The notes under the pieces were generated by a model. That model did no database searches and was not told where the DNA came from. It was given only the letters and a program-made list of their open reading frames with translations. Below, piece by piece: positions 27,501 to 42,500 of a DNA stretch of 64,000 bases. Origin of the DNA: Macrocystis pyrifera (Eukaryota; Sar; Phaeophyceae; Laminariales; Laminariaceae); assembly GCA_031763025.1 (NCBI GenBank), contig JASSKH010000016.1:2604001-2668000 (forward strand), given 5' to 3'. The translations under genes and the position numbers were made by a program. Positions within the stretch are counted from its first letter, which is position 1. Every line of letters starts with the position of its first letter.

Positions 27501-30500
27501 ATTTTCCTGTTATTGGTGCTTGGGTCTCTGGCCGACGCTCCACAATCGAGGTGTCTCTAGGGGAGAGCAGAATTATTTTAATTATTACATCCTAGGGCGA
27601 AATCGTAAAATAAAGACCGGGCCGTTTAGGACTGCAGTTCTGTTTCAGGGACAAATTTCTCAAACTTTGAGCGGTTCGTCCCCAAAACGGGACTGAAGTT
27701 CTTTTAAGGGTTGAGCTCACCACACTTCTACACGCAAAAAAAAAACGTTTCGTGCGTCAATTTGACCAGTCGCTGCAACAGCACCACTACCTGCTGCTAC
27801 CTCGGAATTCGGGGGCGTGAGCATGTTCACCCGACCTAACCCCCCGGGAGGAGCAGGTGTGGCGGATATATATATCTATATATCAGTGGAATGAATCTAT
27901 TACGGAGGACCATAGTAAATAGCACCTACGGTATACACAAAAACCTATATATTTCCCCATTTTTACGAACAATTTTTGGTCCCATTTACTATGGTCCCCC
28001 GTAATACTGTCGTCGCTAACTTTCTCGTAAACATTCGCCGTTCGGTGGCCTCAATAAATTGCTGAAAAATGTTCGCGGTGAAAATGAGGGCACGCGCCGC
28101 ACGTTCAGTACGTGGTGGGGATGGAGGAACAGTGCCTGCCTGCTATGTGACTCCAGGTCTGGGTTGCGGAAAGGAGGGAGTTGGAGGAAGTAGTGAACCC
28201 ACTAAAAACGGGAGAAAACAAAGAGACTTCTTGCCCGAAGGTTTCGTTCTGAATCTGAACTGCGTCTGTGTTTCCCGCCGATGGCTCTCCAAACGAACAC
28301 TTGTTTTCTGGAAGCATAGCTCAACATTTTGAAACGAACAAAACGGTGGAAGTATGTAGTGGTATACCGCAGCACTGGTAGGGTTGTCCCCTTTAGGACC
28401 GTGCTCCGCTTGTGGAGACAAAACACTTGGAATTAGAGTCAGACTTTTAGTATCCGTGCCGGCGAGTGCCACAAGGGTCAAGGTACGGTCAATGCCCACC
28501 CTGGCTGACGGCGGTGCAGAACACCGTCCGCCGTCCAATGCTCGCGCCACCCTGCGCCTGAGTACCCGCACTGGTCACTCCTCCAACGGCAGATCGTAGC
28601 TCCAAACTTGCCCCTGAGAGCACGCAAACCAAACATCTATGTACGTAGGCAGCTTTTTTCGCCCAGTCGAATCGTTACGTGTGCCTGCCCCCCCCCAACC
28701 CCACGTGTGGGAGAAAATCGTCTGTGAAAGTTGTCCCGCGGGTGTGTGCTGTCTTGCGGGAAACACGGTAGTGCTGTCTTTGAAACGTCAGAGGAAAATA
28801 AAAGCGTTGGAAAAAAAAGACGACGATCACTGCATTGCCCACAGCAGGGAATGGGGGGGTAGGGGATGTGTCCACAGTGAAGCATTTCGTATACACCGTA
28901 TCACACCGGATAATAAGATAACACACCACCGGGGACGAATCTTGGAGCCGATATTCTCTAAACCATGTCTCAGGGGCTCGTTGAGAGCACACCACAAACG
29001 AAAATGGTGTCTTCATAAAAGGCTCGTCGAGAGATCTATCCCTAGACGCGTCGCTCGTCGTTCTGCTCGCTCTCTCTTCCTTTTTTCGAGACAACGACCG
29101 GCTTTGAAATTCGTTCGGTGGGAGGTCTGCTATCTTGCGTGTCCTGCGGCAAGGAGGTTGTACGACAGGCTCGCGCGGTATGATGATGCCCCATTGTACT
29201 GTTGCATGCTGCCCCTTATACAGAACGTTGATGAATGACCGCACTCGTCGCTTTCCAGGTCGCCAAACGTGGGTCCCCCCTGAAGCAGACCGCATTCGTC
29301 GCTGTCTAGGCCGGTAATCCCGGGTCCCACAAGGGTTAACCCTGCGAAAACGGAGCCTCCCAGAAATGGTGCCGGTTGGAAACGCTGGGGGCCCGTCCTA
29401 ACAAGTCAATTCCAGTCGTGCGGGCATGCTGGCTCTCGCTCACCTTGGCTTCCAAGTCCTGCACCGTAAGCAGTCCCGTCGAATCAATGACGGCGACAAT
29501 TGAACTGTTGCAATTCAAGGCCAGCTTCTGCGGCTTTTGTCGGACCGTGTACCTGCACCGAGAAGAGGATGACACGTGTTCATGTGCAACAGGAGCGTTT
29601 TTTTTTTTTAAAGCGAACGTTTTGAACGGGTATGAAAAAAAAGGCTAATTACACCCAGCTATGTAGTTGCCAGGGTAACAATCCAAGTTTTTTCTTGCGC
29701 TGTGGGCGGTGAATGGAAGGTCGACGTTTGTTGATGACCCAACAGTTGCGCGAATAGCTACCGTAAGGGCATTAATAAAAAAAAGGATGGCGTCAGCAAG
29801 ATATATTACCGGGGGCATAGTAAGTAGGACCTACTGTACACGCACACAAAGCTATATATTTCTCGATTTTTACAAACTATATTTGGTCCTAATTACTATG
29901 GTCCCCCGTAGTAGGTGTCAATCTCGCGCGTCGAAATCGTACGTGAATCAAAAACGGGTGTTGTCAGTAAGAGACTAGGTGTCAATCTCGCGCGTCAAGA
30001 TCGCACGTGAAGGGTCTCCACGTTGAGCACGTGGGCGTTCGAACGATTCTGGTCTTGATGCATTCGGTGATTGTTTTATACGCAAACCAACCGGCTCCTT
30101 GTCAGCAGAGGCGACGCACTACGAACCGACCACTTTGTGTCGGGCACATGGCGTGCCCTCGAGGGATCAAAGCAAAACGAATGTTGTGGCCAGGACGCTT
30201 ATTTCAAATAGAAAAACGAGCAAAGAGAAAGACAGGTTGAAACGTATAGAAAAGGGTTACACATTCGGGAGTCGCTATACTGATACACTGACGTTAGTGT
30301 AGAACGCATCCATTCCAAAAATAAGAAATCCAGCCAAGCTACATTTTATCGTTTCTTATTAAGTGTCCGGTAACTGTAACTGGGAGTCTTGCTCATCGCT
30401 GGTTGAGGGCCTTCAGGACACAGCAAATCTAATTAGACGCACGGTACTGAATTCTCTGAGAATTTTATGAGGCTCCTCGCCTGAGGAGCTCTACACCTCA

Positions 30501-33500
30501 CCCAACGACTGACGTTGAGGGAACCCAATCGCATGGACTACGTACATAGTCGCATTGTCCCTTTTACGACTGCACTTCCGCGGTGGGGACGAAGCGATTG
30601 GGGAGTTAAAGAGTCAGATTTAGGTTTCTGTGCAGTTCTGTACCATAGCGAGCATAATTCTAAACTACAACTAAAAAACATACCCTAAGATATCGGGTGT
30701 ACCTCAACGGTGGGAGGGCGCTCTGTCAAGGATAACAGACTTGAGCTCAGAAAAAGGGCAAACTCTACCGAAGCACAGCTCGCTATCTGTAGCCCGTACC
30801 TGTTTTCAAGGCTGATGTGGGGTAGTGTGTAGCGGCAGATGGTTCCGTCCTCTCTCCCAAGAAGCAGCGCGCTCTCTGAGACCGCCAACGCTGTCGGTTC
30901 AAGGTTGCACGTATAGAACAAAAATGGCGGGACGGTAAAGAAAAAAAAAACGTGTGATTGGCAGCGAAACGGATTTTTTCTGCTGCTAGGGCTGTGAATA
31001 AGCCTTATCTTGACTAGAATTGACGGCTAGTTAAGCCGGGTGGACACCATAAGCCAAGCAACTTACTTCGTCATTCTTTTCATCGATTAAAACACACACA
31101 CGCACCTGGAGCCACACGCGTCAGTCGAGTACAAACACGCAGAACCCTGCTAAACGTACCGCACGCAATTATCTTTGATGCTCTAGCCAACCAAGTACAG
31201 GGTAAAACCTTAGCCGGCGAGATATTGTCAGCCCACTCACAGCCCTATCAGCTACGGATACCACACACCACCCCCCTCGCCCTATAAGACAAATTCTTAC
31301 AGCAGGCTCGTACCGCGCCAGGTCTCTCCACTGCCGGCCGAGATAAAAACATAATAAAACAAAAAACGACCGAACAAGCACAGGTTCGGCCTTCGAAAAA
31401 GAAGCAACCAGAGTTTACCCTCGTCATCAACTTGCTCGTTTTCCCCCCATCCCGTGCGGAGCTCATTGGTTGAAACGAGTATTCGAAGTGAACCGTAGGA
31501 TACACGCAAAGCCGTGTTGAACTATCAGATGATCTCCTCAGGGGTGCAACATGCATTAAGATGCGCCGTTACTCTCGCAACTTGACAAAAAAAACTCCAG
31601 AGCGCGGACAGGTCAGATAGACCATGATCTATCTGTCTACTGTAGATTATCTAGTTTCTCGCCCAACGTTTTGATAGGTCGTACAGGGTTCGCACAGCAC
31701 AGATCCAACGCAGGAAACTTATGCTGGATCATGCAGATTACTGTACGGGTCCCACCTTCAAACGTTTACAGTCAACCCAGGAAACATGTGCCAGATCATG
31801 CAGACTACTGCGCGGGTCCCACCTGGCAGCATGTGCTAGATCCTACAAGACCGGGTATACATATCTATCTGCCTTGAAGTATATAGGCCGTGAACTGTGG
31901 GAATTAATGATCTATATATGAACCGTCCGAGGTGGGGAAACGCCGTATCAGCTCCCCCTTTACGCTCAACCACACGCTTGCCGCGGTCCATTGACCCCTT
32001 GGGGGCCGCGAGAAGGCACAACCATAATAAAATGATGCGTATAGCTTTGGTGTTATCAACTGTCCACGACGAGCAGCGTGAACGCCTTGCAGCACGGGTA
32101 GGAGCACGCTGCGCCCGTTTCCGCACGACTCCTTGCATTCTCAAGTGGTGACGCGAACACGAACGTGTCTACAGAAGTTTCTCATCGACACGCAGTCGCC
32201 GGTGCGGTAACCGTCACTTGGTTGTCGTCAGTTGCTTCCCCTCTCACGTCCCAAGAGGGAAAAAAAGGTCCTGGCCGCATGACTAGCCCCACAAGTTCAA
32301 CTCCGCTGACCCGTCATATAGGATACAGTTAACACTATTGTGACGGAAAAAAAAATCCGACCGACGAGGCTCCGTAAGGACACTGATGAACAAGGGAAGT
32401 ATATACCCAGTACCGTTAAAATGGCATTATCACACTATAAATAACGTTTTGTAACACCTTTCCCTGTATCCCTGGGCCAATGGGATTATTCTCATGTTGG
32501 TTCGTTGTTTTGTCAGCTTGGGTGAGATGGACAGCTCCTGTACTGCACAAAAGTGAGGAGCCTCACAAAAAACTTAGGAGCTACGATCCCCACCATAGCA
32601 CGCGTCCAATTTTCCTTGTGTGTGTGTGCTCCTTTTTCACTAGGCGTGCTACTCGCACACCTGTGATGGGGTTCGAACTGGTTTCGCCTCCAACCCCCCC
32701 TCCGCCGTACGCCTCCGGAGCACAGGCGGGCGAAACCAGGTTGTCCGGGTCGATTACTCTCTCTCTCCCTGCTCCTGGCGTGCGCTTCAAGGCAGCCGCG
32801 ATGACCGCACCGGGATCACTTTCCACTGACAGGGCAGATTCCTGGCCGAATATGTTGATCATCACAGGAAGGGAGTTTTCTTACAAAAAAAAGCGTAGGC
32901 AAGCCTCGATGCCGGACGGCGTTGTGTGTGTTGTTGCCCAAGAGGCATAGGTGGCCCGCTGTGCGGGGGTTTCGAGATCGCAAGTTTCTCGCCGTAGCGG
33001 TGAGTATGCCGACTTGGATCGTTTCGTACAATCAAATCCAACGTGGTGAACATAAAGTACATAGCAGACTATCTTGTCCTAAGAGGAGGCGGTACGTGGC
33101 GCTAGTGGTCTTGAGGGGGGGCGGGGAGGGGATTCCTCCTGGGTTTCGATCGTGCTACTAATATTAGAAAACCCGATTTTCTGCAATGGTTGAAAGGTCG
33201 AAGCCACTCAAGGGGGGTTGGACGGATGGGTGGCGTGGGTGCGCTCTGCTGTAACAAGCGTTCGCATCCGCGTTTCGGATAATACCGCGAAAAACACAAG
33301 CTAGTCACCGCACTCCTACCCCCCTCCCCCCCCGAAATCGTGGTCGCAGTGCCAAGGAGTTAAGACCATCCGTCCGCAGTGCTATGCCCTGCACAACAAG
33401 CAGAATCCGCGCATTGAGCACCCGATGAAGCTTCAGGGAAGCAAAGAACCGGAGGATGCACACTACACGGGAGCGCAGTACCTTGCGCGGCTTTCCGACC

Positions 33501-36500
33501 TACCCTTCCACTACTCTGGGCGAAATGATAAAGACCGTTTATGCATAAACATGAATACCGAGTGGTCCTTGTATTATCTTCCGGAGTGATACCATTTTAT
33601 GATGGATCACATAGGAAATACAATCCGCTACACAGGGGGGTTGAAACATCTCCACGCACGAGCCCACCTCCTTTTGACGAAGCAGTATGAACGTCGCCTG
33701 GGTCATGTTATGCCTAAATAATTGTTGGCGTCTGAAGACGGCTATTGCGGGGGTTTTAAACCATGGTGTTTATTTCCGGTCAGCCCCCCGGTCCCGCCTA
33801 TTTAAAACCTCATCCGTTTGTATTACATAAGCCAATTTTGTTTCCTTCTGGGCGCGCGCTATTGCAGCGAATTGTAGCCCTCGCACTCGCCTGATTTTTG
33901 TACTGCCATACGTAGGCCGCCGCCTTCCCCGCAACCACCACGTGTGCACCGCACATGCCCATGTACAGGGGATGGATATTCTGCGGTAGCAGGCGTTCTT
34001 CCACAGGGGATCCAATTGAGTTTACCAGAATCAGAGCGTGCCTGAAGCGAAGAAAACGGGGTGCGACAAGAGGTTACGTTTTCGTTGGAGCTCAGATACC
34101 TTAACACCGCCAGCTGAATCAAGGTGTAAAATGTGTATTAACAGTGTAGGGACGTTTGGCCCAACCGAGAGGGCTTCGTTGCCATCACATTCGATGCCTC
34201 GGGCTCTCAACTTCGTTTCTGTGCCGGACACTAGCCGAAGCACCAGCAAAGCACCGAAGAGTTCATTCGAGGCGGCTTCGCAAAACGCAACGATGAGCTA
34301 GAGAGATCCGGGTGGGAGGGGGAGGGGGGGTGTACTCATTGTCATGGATGGCCGTAGTCATATGAATGACCATAGACCCTCGCAGCCTTACAATGCCGGG
34401 ACGGGGCACGTCGGGTTTTTACCGACCAGGCAGATATTGCTTGCACCAAGCGCGGAGCCTCGTGAGGTGTCAGGCTAGTCGCATGAAGAGTAAGCTGCAT
34501 CCTACCAAGAACCTCTGTTGAGGCGGAGTTTCTTGCTTATGGATGACAGAGTCAATGAATTGATGTATTTCCTGGTGTGGTCACTTCCAGAGACAGCAAT
34601 GGGTTTACTATGTATATGCTTCGTGGGCTCGCTACCATATACACACTGCGAGATACGATCACCCCCCTTGTGCGGAGTTAAGCATCTCCCAGCACAAAAA
34701 TGATCTAACTCGACCGCCAGCCGTGGAGACCGCAGAACAAAAAACAAGCATCCTGGTTGTCTAGCTCACGCAGTGAGAGGCGCGTTTTACAGCGTCGTCG
34801 CCAACCGACCACAACCCAACCTATATATATACCAGGTATATTAAACGGGGGGAGATGGGACGCGAACAAGAAATGCAGAACGCGATGCAGGTCCGTCCGT
34901 AACCACCAATCACAGCACTGCTGCTATGCCTAACCTTCCTTGCTCGTCTGGCCCTGCGACGATGCACACGTGTTCCCCTCCTCCGCAAATGAGCTTGAGG
35001 TTGCGATGCTGCTTCACTCGTCGCTCGCCGGCTTTTATGTCCCAGAAACACACCTTTTGGACATATTTTAAAGGGTAGGGAAGTGACGCTCGGAAATTGT
35101 GTGTAGGGGGTAGGGCGTCAAAACAAAATTCGCATCCTAAGAGAAAGCGTTGCTGGGTATGGTGGCTCATATGTGTGTGTGCAGTGTGTATACGGTGGAA
35201 ATACGCTGTTGGGGCAAACGGTGCTAAATCGTCATAATGCTACCAGGGAGACGTTGTCACATACCCTGGTACACTACAGGGCAACTATTATTAAGAAACA
35301 GGAAGAAGCTGGTCCAGGCTAGGTTTCTTATTTTTAACAATGGGGGGTACACTAACTTCAGCATGACGACTCCCGAGTTTCACATCGTCCCGGAAATATC
35401 TCAGCTGTCTTTTCTAACTGCTCGTCTTCTTATTCCATAGCCGTCCTGTGCTGTAATCCCGATTGTGCTTGGTTTCAGAAGATAAGAGACCATACCAGGT
35501 AAGTGATGATGCTGATGATGACGGTGAAGGTGATTATGACAATGATGGTGGTGACGGTGTGTGCGTAACTACCCCCTTTCCCCGAAAACTGTGTTGTGGT
35601 CACAAAAAAAAAAAGCAACATCACGATCACGCACCTGAGTGTCAGCCCTGTCCGGTTTCTGGTACGCGTACACCAAGACGCTCCCTCGCGCCGTGGATGT
35701 CCACGCATAGTCCGGTCTGTAAGTCGTCAACAGCGTAATCGAACCCAGCTTGTGTTGGGCTTACGTTGTCGATGTTGTTGCGGAAGGGTGTAAACCCTTC
35801 GTGGAGCAAGCGTAATTTGGTCGGTTTTCGAGCGTCTTCGCTGGCCAAAACATGGGCAGAGTTTTTCAGCATTTTAATGCTTGATACCGGGCTTGACAGC
35901 GCTAGATTCGTGGGAAATAGATCGGCTAGCCTCGAGGCGGCCATTCTCGTGTCCCCAAACGTACCAGGGACTGACGTTTTCCAGAGTCCCCACCGGCGCT
36001 AGGAGGGCAGGTATACCGTGTGTCCTGCGCTTTGCCGTCCGATGCAAATCTAGAGTGACGAGGAGACATCCATCGTCTGCTCCGCTTACTGCCGTTACAG
36101 TAGTCGAGTGTTTCATGGTATACCCTGTTCAACTCTACGCCAGGCTTATACGCAGCCCCTGCTGGGCCTCTGCTGCGATGGAATGGGTCGGCGGCTTGAC
36201 ACTGTCAGGACGGCACGCCCGTTTGGGGGACAGCTTGCTTGAAATTACAAGCATGTTTACGTACAAGACATGCAGCGGTAGAAGAGGCAAATATCAATAC
36301 TTTACTCTTCACGAAGTCGAGAACGCCTCCATTGACATCAACGTCCACCCGCGTTCTATACACGTTCGTGGGAAACGCCAAATGCCCCAAGTCACCGCAC
36401 CGGATGTTGGCGAAGTATATGTAGGCATCCACGGCCAGGGCGATTCGTAGCCCGCCCCCTTCCCACGCCATGCTGCTGATGCCATTACCTGGTACCTTTG

Positions 36501-39500
36501 AGGCGCAAAGACAAACACGCCGTCGGCCCACCGACAGAACAGGGTAACCATCACGACGTGAGAAAGGGTCAACATAAAGGCTTAACACGAAATAACGCCG
36601 CCCGGGATGGCTTGGGTGGACATATGTAGCGCGTACCAATGGGCGTGACAGGAAAGAGCGTCTTCTCAGCCGACGAGCTACTTAGAATCAGATCATGAAG
36701 TCAGACCGATCGCAGTCATCGCAAGGTTCAAAGGCTTATCAGCACTGCGAGCGTGAAAACAGGAAATCCATCAACGGCTAGATAGGTGGACCGACCGGAA
36801 TACTTTTCATTGAACCGGCATGCCCTTTTTCAACCGAAGTATCTATTCTTGAACCGACACACCTTCAGGGTGCGAAGCACCGCCCCGTACGGAGAGTAGA
36901 GCTTGACCACCGACAGATCGCGGGACTGCCCCGTCTTATTTATCTGTGCACGAGCACTGCCACTGATGGCCAACACAGTCCCGTTCGTGTTCCATCGAGC
37001 CTGAGTATGGACGGGTCGTCGTGGCATGCAGGTTGGTGTTTGAAAAAGAGGGTGCACTTGAACAAAGGCTCCCACTGCTAGTACAGTAGGTGTGGTTTTT
37101 GTCGTAAAAAGGTACTTTTTTGGTGACGCGACAGAAGCACGATTTATTACGTACCCAGCATTGTAGAAAAGTTGCCCCTTACGCTAATCTGAACCACACA
37201 TGTTCACCATTGGTTTTGCGTTATACGCCGAGTACTATTGTAACATCCACCAGTAGGTTCGATGCGCTTCAGGTAGAAGTGCGGGTGGGGGTACCGGCGA
37301 GGAGCCTAGACAAAACGAGGACATTAACTTGTAGTTGGCACACAAGCTGTCGCAAGGGCACAAACGACGCGCCTCAAGCACCTTCTCCCGAGTGTGTGTT
37401 TTCGATGATTTTAATGTTTCCGCGGATAGGCGAAAATAAAAGTCGAGCTCGGCACAGTTCCGTATATAAAACACGTGTGCACGTGTGGCCTATGTCAGTT
37501 TCACTCGGTAGAAGTACACGACAACTGTTGTGGTGTGTGAACTTATTAAGCCGTTCTCTCTAATTGTCGACCATCAGAACACCCAAGTGTCCGTGCCGAT
37601 GTTTCATCCCAGAGAGATACGTCACGAAACTACGACACAGAGCTGCCACAGTGTAACGCATTAAGGAGAGTGGAAAAGACATGCCCTCTCTCGTCTCACT
37701 TGTCTTATGGTCATATGCGTATTTATGACGATGGGGGCGACGTCTTCAACCCCTCTGCTCGTCTGCACGGTCCCTCCTTCCAGCGCTAGACACAGGGTGG
37801 GCACTTGGGGGTGCAACAGGCCCTCCGCGCCGTCGTACCAGTCCAAGGAAATGACCCTCCCTTTGCCCTTCGCCCTTGCTGAACCGTCCTCTTTCCCCTC
37901 GCCTTCTTTTCCCTCGTCGTCGTCCGAATCGTCGTCATACTTTCCGTCTGACGGCGTACGCTCGTCTACGCCGTCATATATGTTCGCTCCTACTGGGAGC
38001 ACCATGGATTTTACCCGCTTTCCCTGGGCGTCGTAGACAAGCACATCGCCCGCTGTCGTCACGAACAAAATACTGAGCGGCATCATGCATTAAGACGTAA
38101 CAATCGGGCAAGGTTGAACAATTCGTTGGGCGTTGCGATACCGGACAGCGGAGAAGGGGGAGGAGCCGCATATTTATCTGGGCTCTGGTGTATTATAGCC
38201 TGTTACAGCGCGAGACCCGAGCAGCTTGCTTTCGATCGACTACCGCAAGCTACAAAAAGCAACGGGCACGGTTGAGACGCTCTGGATGGACCTTCTGGGC
38301 AAGAGAGCAACAGCTAAACCTTCCTCGTCATGGTCATTGACGGTCAACCAACTCCCCTGGGCATACGATCTTTTCTACCTTTAGCCTGAGAACGCCTCTA
38401 TGCCGTCGTCGATTGCCGACGCATTCGTACCTACCCCGCCTAGCATAGAGTCGTTTCAACCCGCCGAAGCGACACAATTCGGTGTATCCTTCGGCCGAGC
38501 ATGACGCCATAACATCAGATGACCCTCAAGAATGTGGGCACTTGCCTATAGAGGTTTCAGGCCCCGCGTGGAAGCGCAAACAATATCAGGACAAACCCAG
38601 AGAAAGGCACACCCTCGATAAGTGGGGCATCCAATTTTTGAAGCGCGGATCCTAACTGGGCTAAACCAGACAGCGAGAGGAATTTCCTCGCTCCTCGATA
38701 CAGGTGGTACGGTCGAACTGCTGTGCACTAACCGGCGACCATCGGGCGACCACTCGACGTTCTGTAGCCCCATGTCCAGCTCCTTTCCCCACAGCCTGTT
38801 GCCGTCCACCGAGCCGACGATGACCGCCCCGTCGGCGTAGATGATGCAGATCTTCTGTCCGTTGCTTGTCCACTGAAAGTTGCGCATGGCGTTACGTTTT
38901 ATGTGTTTGCAAGCGGGTGAACAACCGCGTTACACAAAAGGCCGGGGAATGACAGGGGCGAGGTTACGCAGATCGCGCTCCCTTGACAGGAAGATAAATG
39001 TATGGCCTTTCTGTAGTGTTTTCGTGTAGCCCCATGTACGTGATTTGAACTGAAGTAAGCTGAGCTGAACCACAACCATTTTCCGAAAGTCTCGCACTGC
39101 GAGACGCTGTGTGTTCTATCGTAGCTGCCCAATGAACGCGCCCTCCCTTGCACAACGCTAAGGAGGCAGTCAGCACACAGCAAGAACACAAAACATCGCG
39201 GTGACAACCGCCTGTCCTACACCCCTGCACATCCGATACCATTTTTTCCCGGCAAGCAACAACGATGTTGCGACTGTTGTTGCTCGAGCCTCCTGGAAGG
39301 GTCGTTCTTCGCTAATTGGTGGTTAATTTTCAAACAAGGCTCCCCATACAGAGCTGCACAGCTTGAAGCGCGAAAGCTAGACCGCGGTGGGCGCTGCAGA
39401 GAAGGTACTCTCTCATTTGAAATTTGACGAGGGTGTGGTTTCGATTTCCGCGTTGATTCTAACTCATGGAGACAAAAAACCGGCACCTTCAGCTAGATAA

Positions 39501-42500
39501 CAAGTACCCCTTCGAACTGCTTGTCGCCGACCTTCATGTCCCTGACGGCAGATTTGTTCCTATTGTTGATCATCTCCTCGAACCACAAGCCCTTGTGAAG
39601 CATCCACACGATGATCAGTCCGCGCTCGTCGCACGTGGTGAGCTTCGAATACGTCGCATTCCAGGTAACGCAAACCTGGTTTCGTTTTTGTTTGGGTTTG
39701 ACACGGCGGCATTACAAGTACGTGTCATGTATACGCCTGCTGGTGAACAAGCACCTTTAGGGCCTTGTGAGAGAAGGAAGCTCGAACAAAAAAATGACGA
39801 TCACGTACAGCATCGACCGCTTGAGGCAGCTCGAGACGCCAGCGTGGGGTGCGTGAGCGAGCTGTAGCTCGAGGAGCAGTAACACACGCGTGCAGCGTGG
39901 TGGTGCTTGTATTGCTGTGCCCTCTTTCCTAATACTGGGGAACATATTAATCAGAACCTACCATAGTGAGTGAAAATAGAGGGGTACTGCTGCTGTATGT
40001 ATATGCGTTTTGGGACCATCGTAGGTTCTGGTTACCTTCGCCCCGCCCGTACTATTACGGGGGACTATAGTAAATAGGACCAAATATTGTTAGTAAAAAT
40101 AGCGAAATGCATAGGTTATTGTGCGTATCGTAGGTCCTATTTAGTACGGTCCCCCGTAATAGTCGCTTGGGTAAGATCGCACTCATCGTATTCCTTTTTT
40201 TCGCTCTGCGATAATCAAGCCCGCGAAAGGGTTTACGAACCTGTACTATGGCCGATCAAGCCAACGGCAGGGTTAGCACAACTATACTTTTGTCAACTCA
40301 ACGAAAGAGAGAAACGGCGTGCCTTTTCCATCGAGCTGTGTCATCGCAGGAGACCCTGATATTTTTGTAAGGTTTTGGAGTTTGCCGTGCGTGCAGTGAC
40401 CTATGGTACCTCCGCAACTCGAACGATCGTCTGGGAATCGTAGGAGGGCGAACCTCGCGGGGAGGCGCCGACAGAAACTACGAATCATTCTGTGGGCAAA
40501 ATCTTCGCGACCAGTCACCAACGAACTATCACCTGGGAAACGTAGGACGGCGCACCTACGTTTTCATCCGTGGGAAAAGCATTTACCCCTTGCAGGCGCA
40601 TTGTACGCTGGGAACTCGGAACACCCCTACCGAGTAGATTTATGCGTATGTAGCCCGGAAAGAAAAATTGCCACTCGAGCGAGTGGGCGCCTTAATCCCT
40701 TGATATCGATGGCTGGATCCACCTTCTTCAGAATAATTTACTTGGAAATAGAGTGGGAAAACATGTTGCACTACTACAGTAAAAATTACCGCTTGCGCCC
40801 CACCGCATTCCCCCTTACCACAGACCCTTCGTGTCCCTCGAGGGTTTGATTCATGCTAAGGTTGGAACCGCCCGGTGCCGCACCGCCCTTTCCGCCCTCC
40901 CCGCCCGACGCGTTGGTCTCTTTTCCTGCTCCTCCGACAGCCTCCAACTTGAGGACCTGATGACGCATGATTGATATAGTGGAACGGGGGGTACACCCGT
41001 GTACATGCATGCCGAACGAACGGTAGCAGCACAGGACAAATAGAAGACCGCCTTGTCAAGACGTGAAGATAGAGAGTGAACATGCAGTGTTAATTTTGCA
41101 GGGGTGCTCACAATGGAGACAAACCCAAAAGAGATACGAATATGTCCCGAATTAAAAGTAATGTTTGAATTGAAAATTAATATGCAAGAGTTCCTCACAT
41201 TTTAGGACATAGTGGTACGTAGGAACTGAACACGTAGCATTTGTTTCAGGGGTCCTTACAATGGAGACAAACCCCAAACAGATACCGGTAGGTGCTGAAC
41301 ATGTAATATTTATTCTAGGGCTCACAATGGGGACCACCCGGAAGAGCATGCAAGGTGCCTGATGCTCTGCCAAGAAACCAATAAAATTTTACGCGACCAG
41401 CGTCGAAAAATTCTCGTCTATATTACGAACACGAGCTTCAACCGTGGAGAACGTACGCCGAAGTCCGCCAGCTTCAGAACAAGCCGCCCCAAGAGACCCG
41501 TATGCGTCGGCGCACACATGACGCACAGGTATGATGGGGGGATGAGGTTGGGGTGACAAGATGATACCCCTCTGTCCGGAAATGTAAGGGCCGTTTGGTT
41601 ACTAATATTAAGGTACTTGTAGTATCTCTAAGTTCACGTGAGATGTGTGTTTCGTTCACAACCGACGGAATTAATTATTTATAGTCATTGGCTCTACCGA
41701 CGGAAACTAAATGGCTTAATTTGTTCTGAAGCAGAGAGAAGAGAAGAACGACCATACTCGTCCCGTGCTCCCTCCTAGCTTCTCGTGATAGGTGCACGAG
41801 TAGAGCACGGCACTGCTCGCTGCCGATTGATAGGCCTAAACACTAGGCCTATTGTTGTGGTTTCTGTTGTGGTTTCTCTGTTGCGGTGTAAGGGCCGTTT
41901 GGATACTAATATTAATGTCAAGGTAGTCTTCACATTTCCGAGCAGAGAAAATAACACTAGCCTACAGTATGGGCCCGTCAACAAGAAACGCGTACCTACA
42001 GTAGTTTGAGCAAGTTTTGTGACACCATCCTTCAACAACCTTGGCCAAAGCATTTTTATAAGGCTTACTGCTGTAGATTGGGTAGGTGACTGGTGAAAAC
42101 CTTTTATCAGCCTCCCAACGGACTAAGACCTTGACAAACGGCGTCGTCGGCAGGCCATGGCAGATGGGTCGTTGGTCGTGAGTTCGAATCTCGCGTCCAC
42201 TATGCAAACGTTTTTTTTTAAGACAAAAGGAATTTCCCAACACTCTTCCTGTGGGTCTTCGTATTACGGGGGACCATAGTAAATAGGACCAACTATTGTC
42301 AAGTTACATATATGGCCTTTATGTATACCATAGGTCCTTTTACCTATGGACCCCCGTTCTAGAGATTGCTATTAATAAGAACTGCAGACTAGGAGGACCA
42401 AGAACCCTGGTGTTTCGACGGGGAAGAGAGTGTTATCAGGCGTAGATTGGGTAGGTAATTGGATAACCTTCTTACCAGCAGCCCAATGGACGAAGGCCTT

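Noticed and set aside
28639-29295. Long overlapping frames on both strands in IFT121 intron 13
   Set aside because: No family resemblance on either strand and no splice-compatible link to IFT121.
35874-36116. Minus-strand frame with [15 protein letters not shown] that looked like a WD40 exon of IFT121
   Set aside because: Exons 8 and 9 supply the same region of the protein with better identity, correct phase and splice sites, so this frame is chance.
42140-42210. Possible intact tRNA gene
   Set aside because: Only the T-arm is convincing; acceptor and D arms do not fold, so it is listed as SINE-like.
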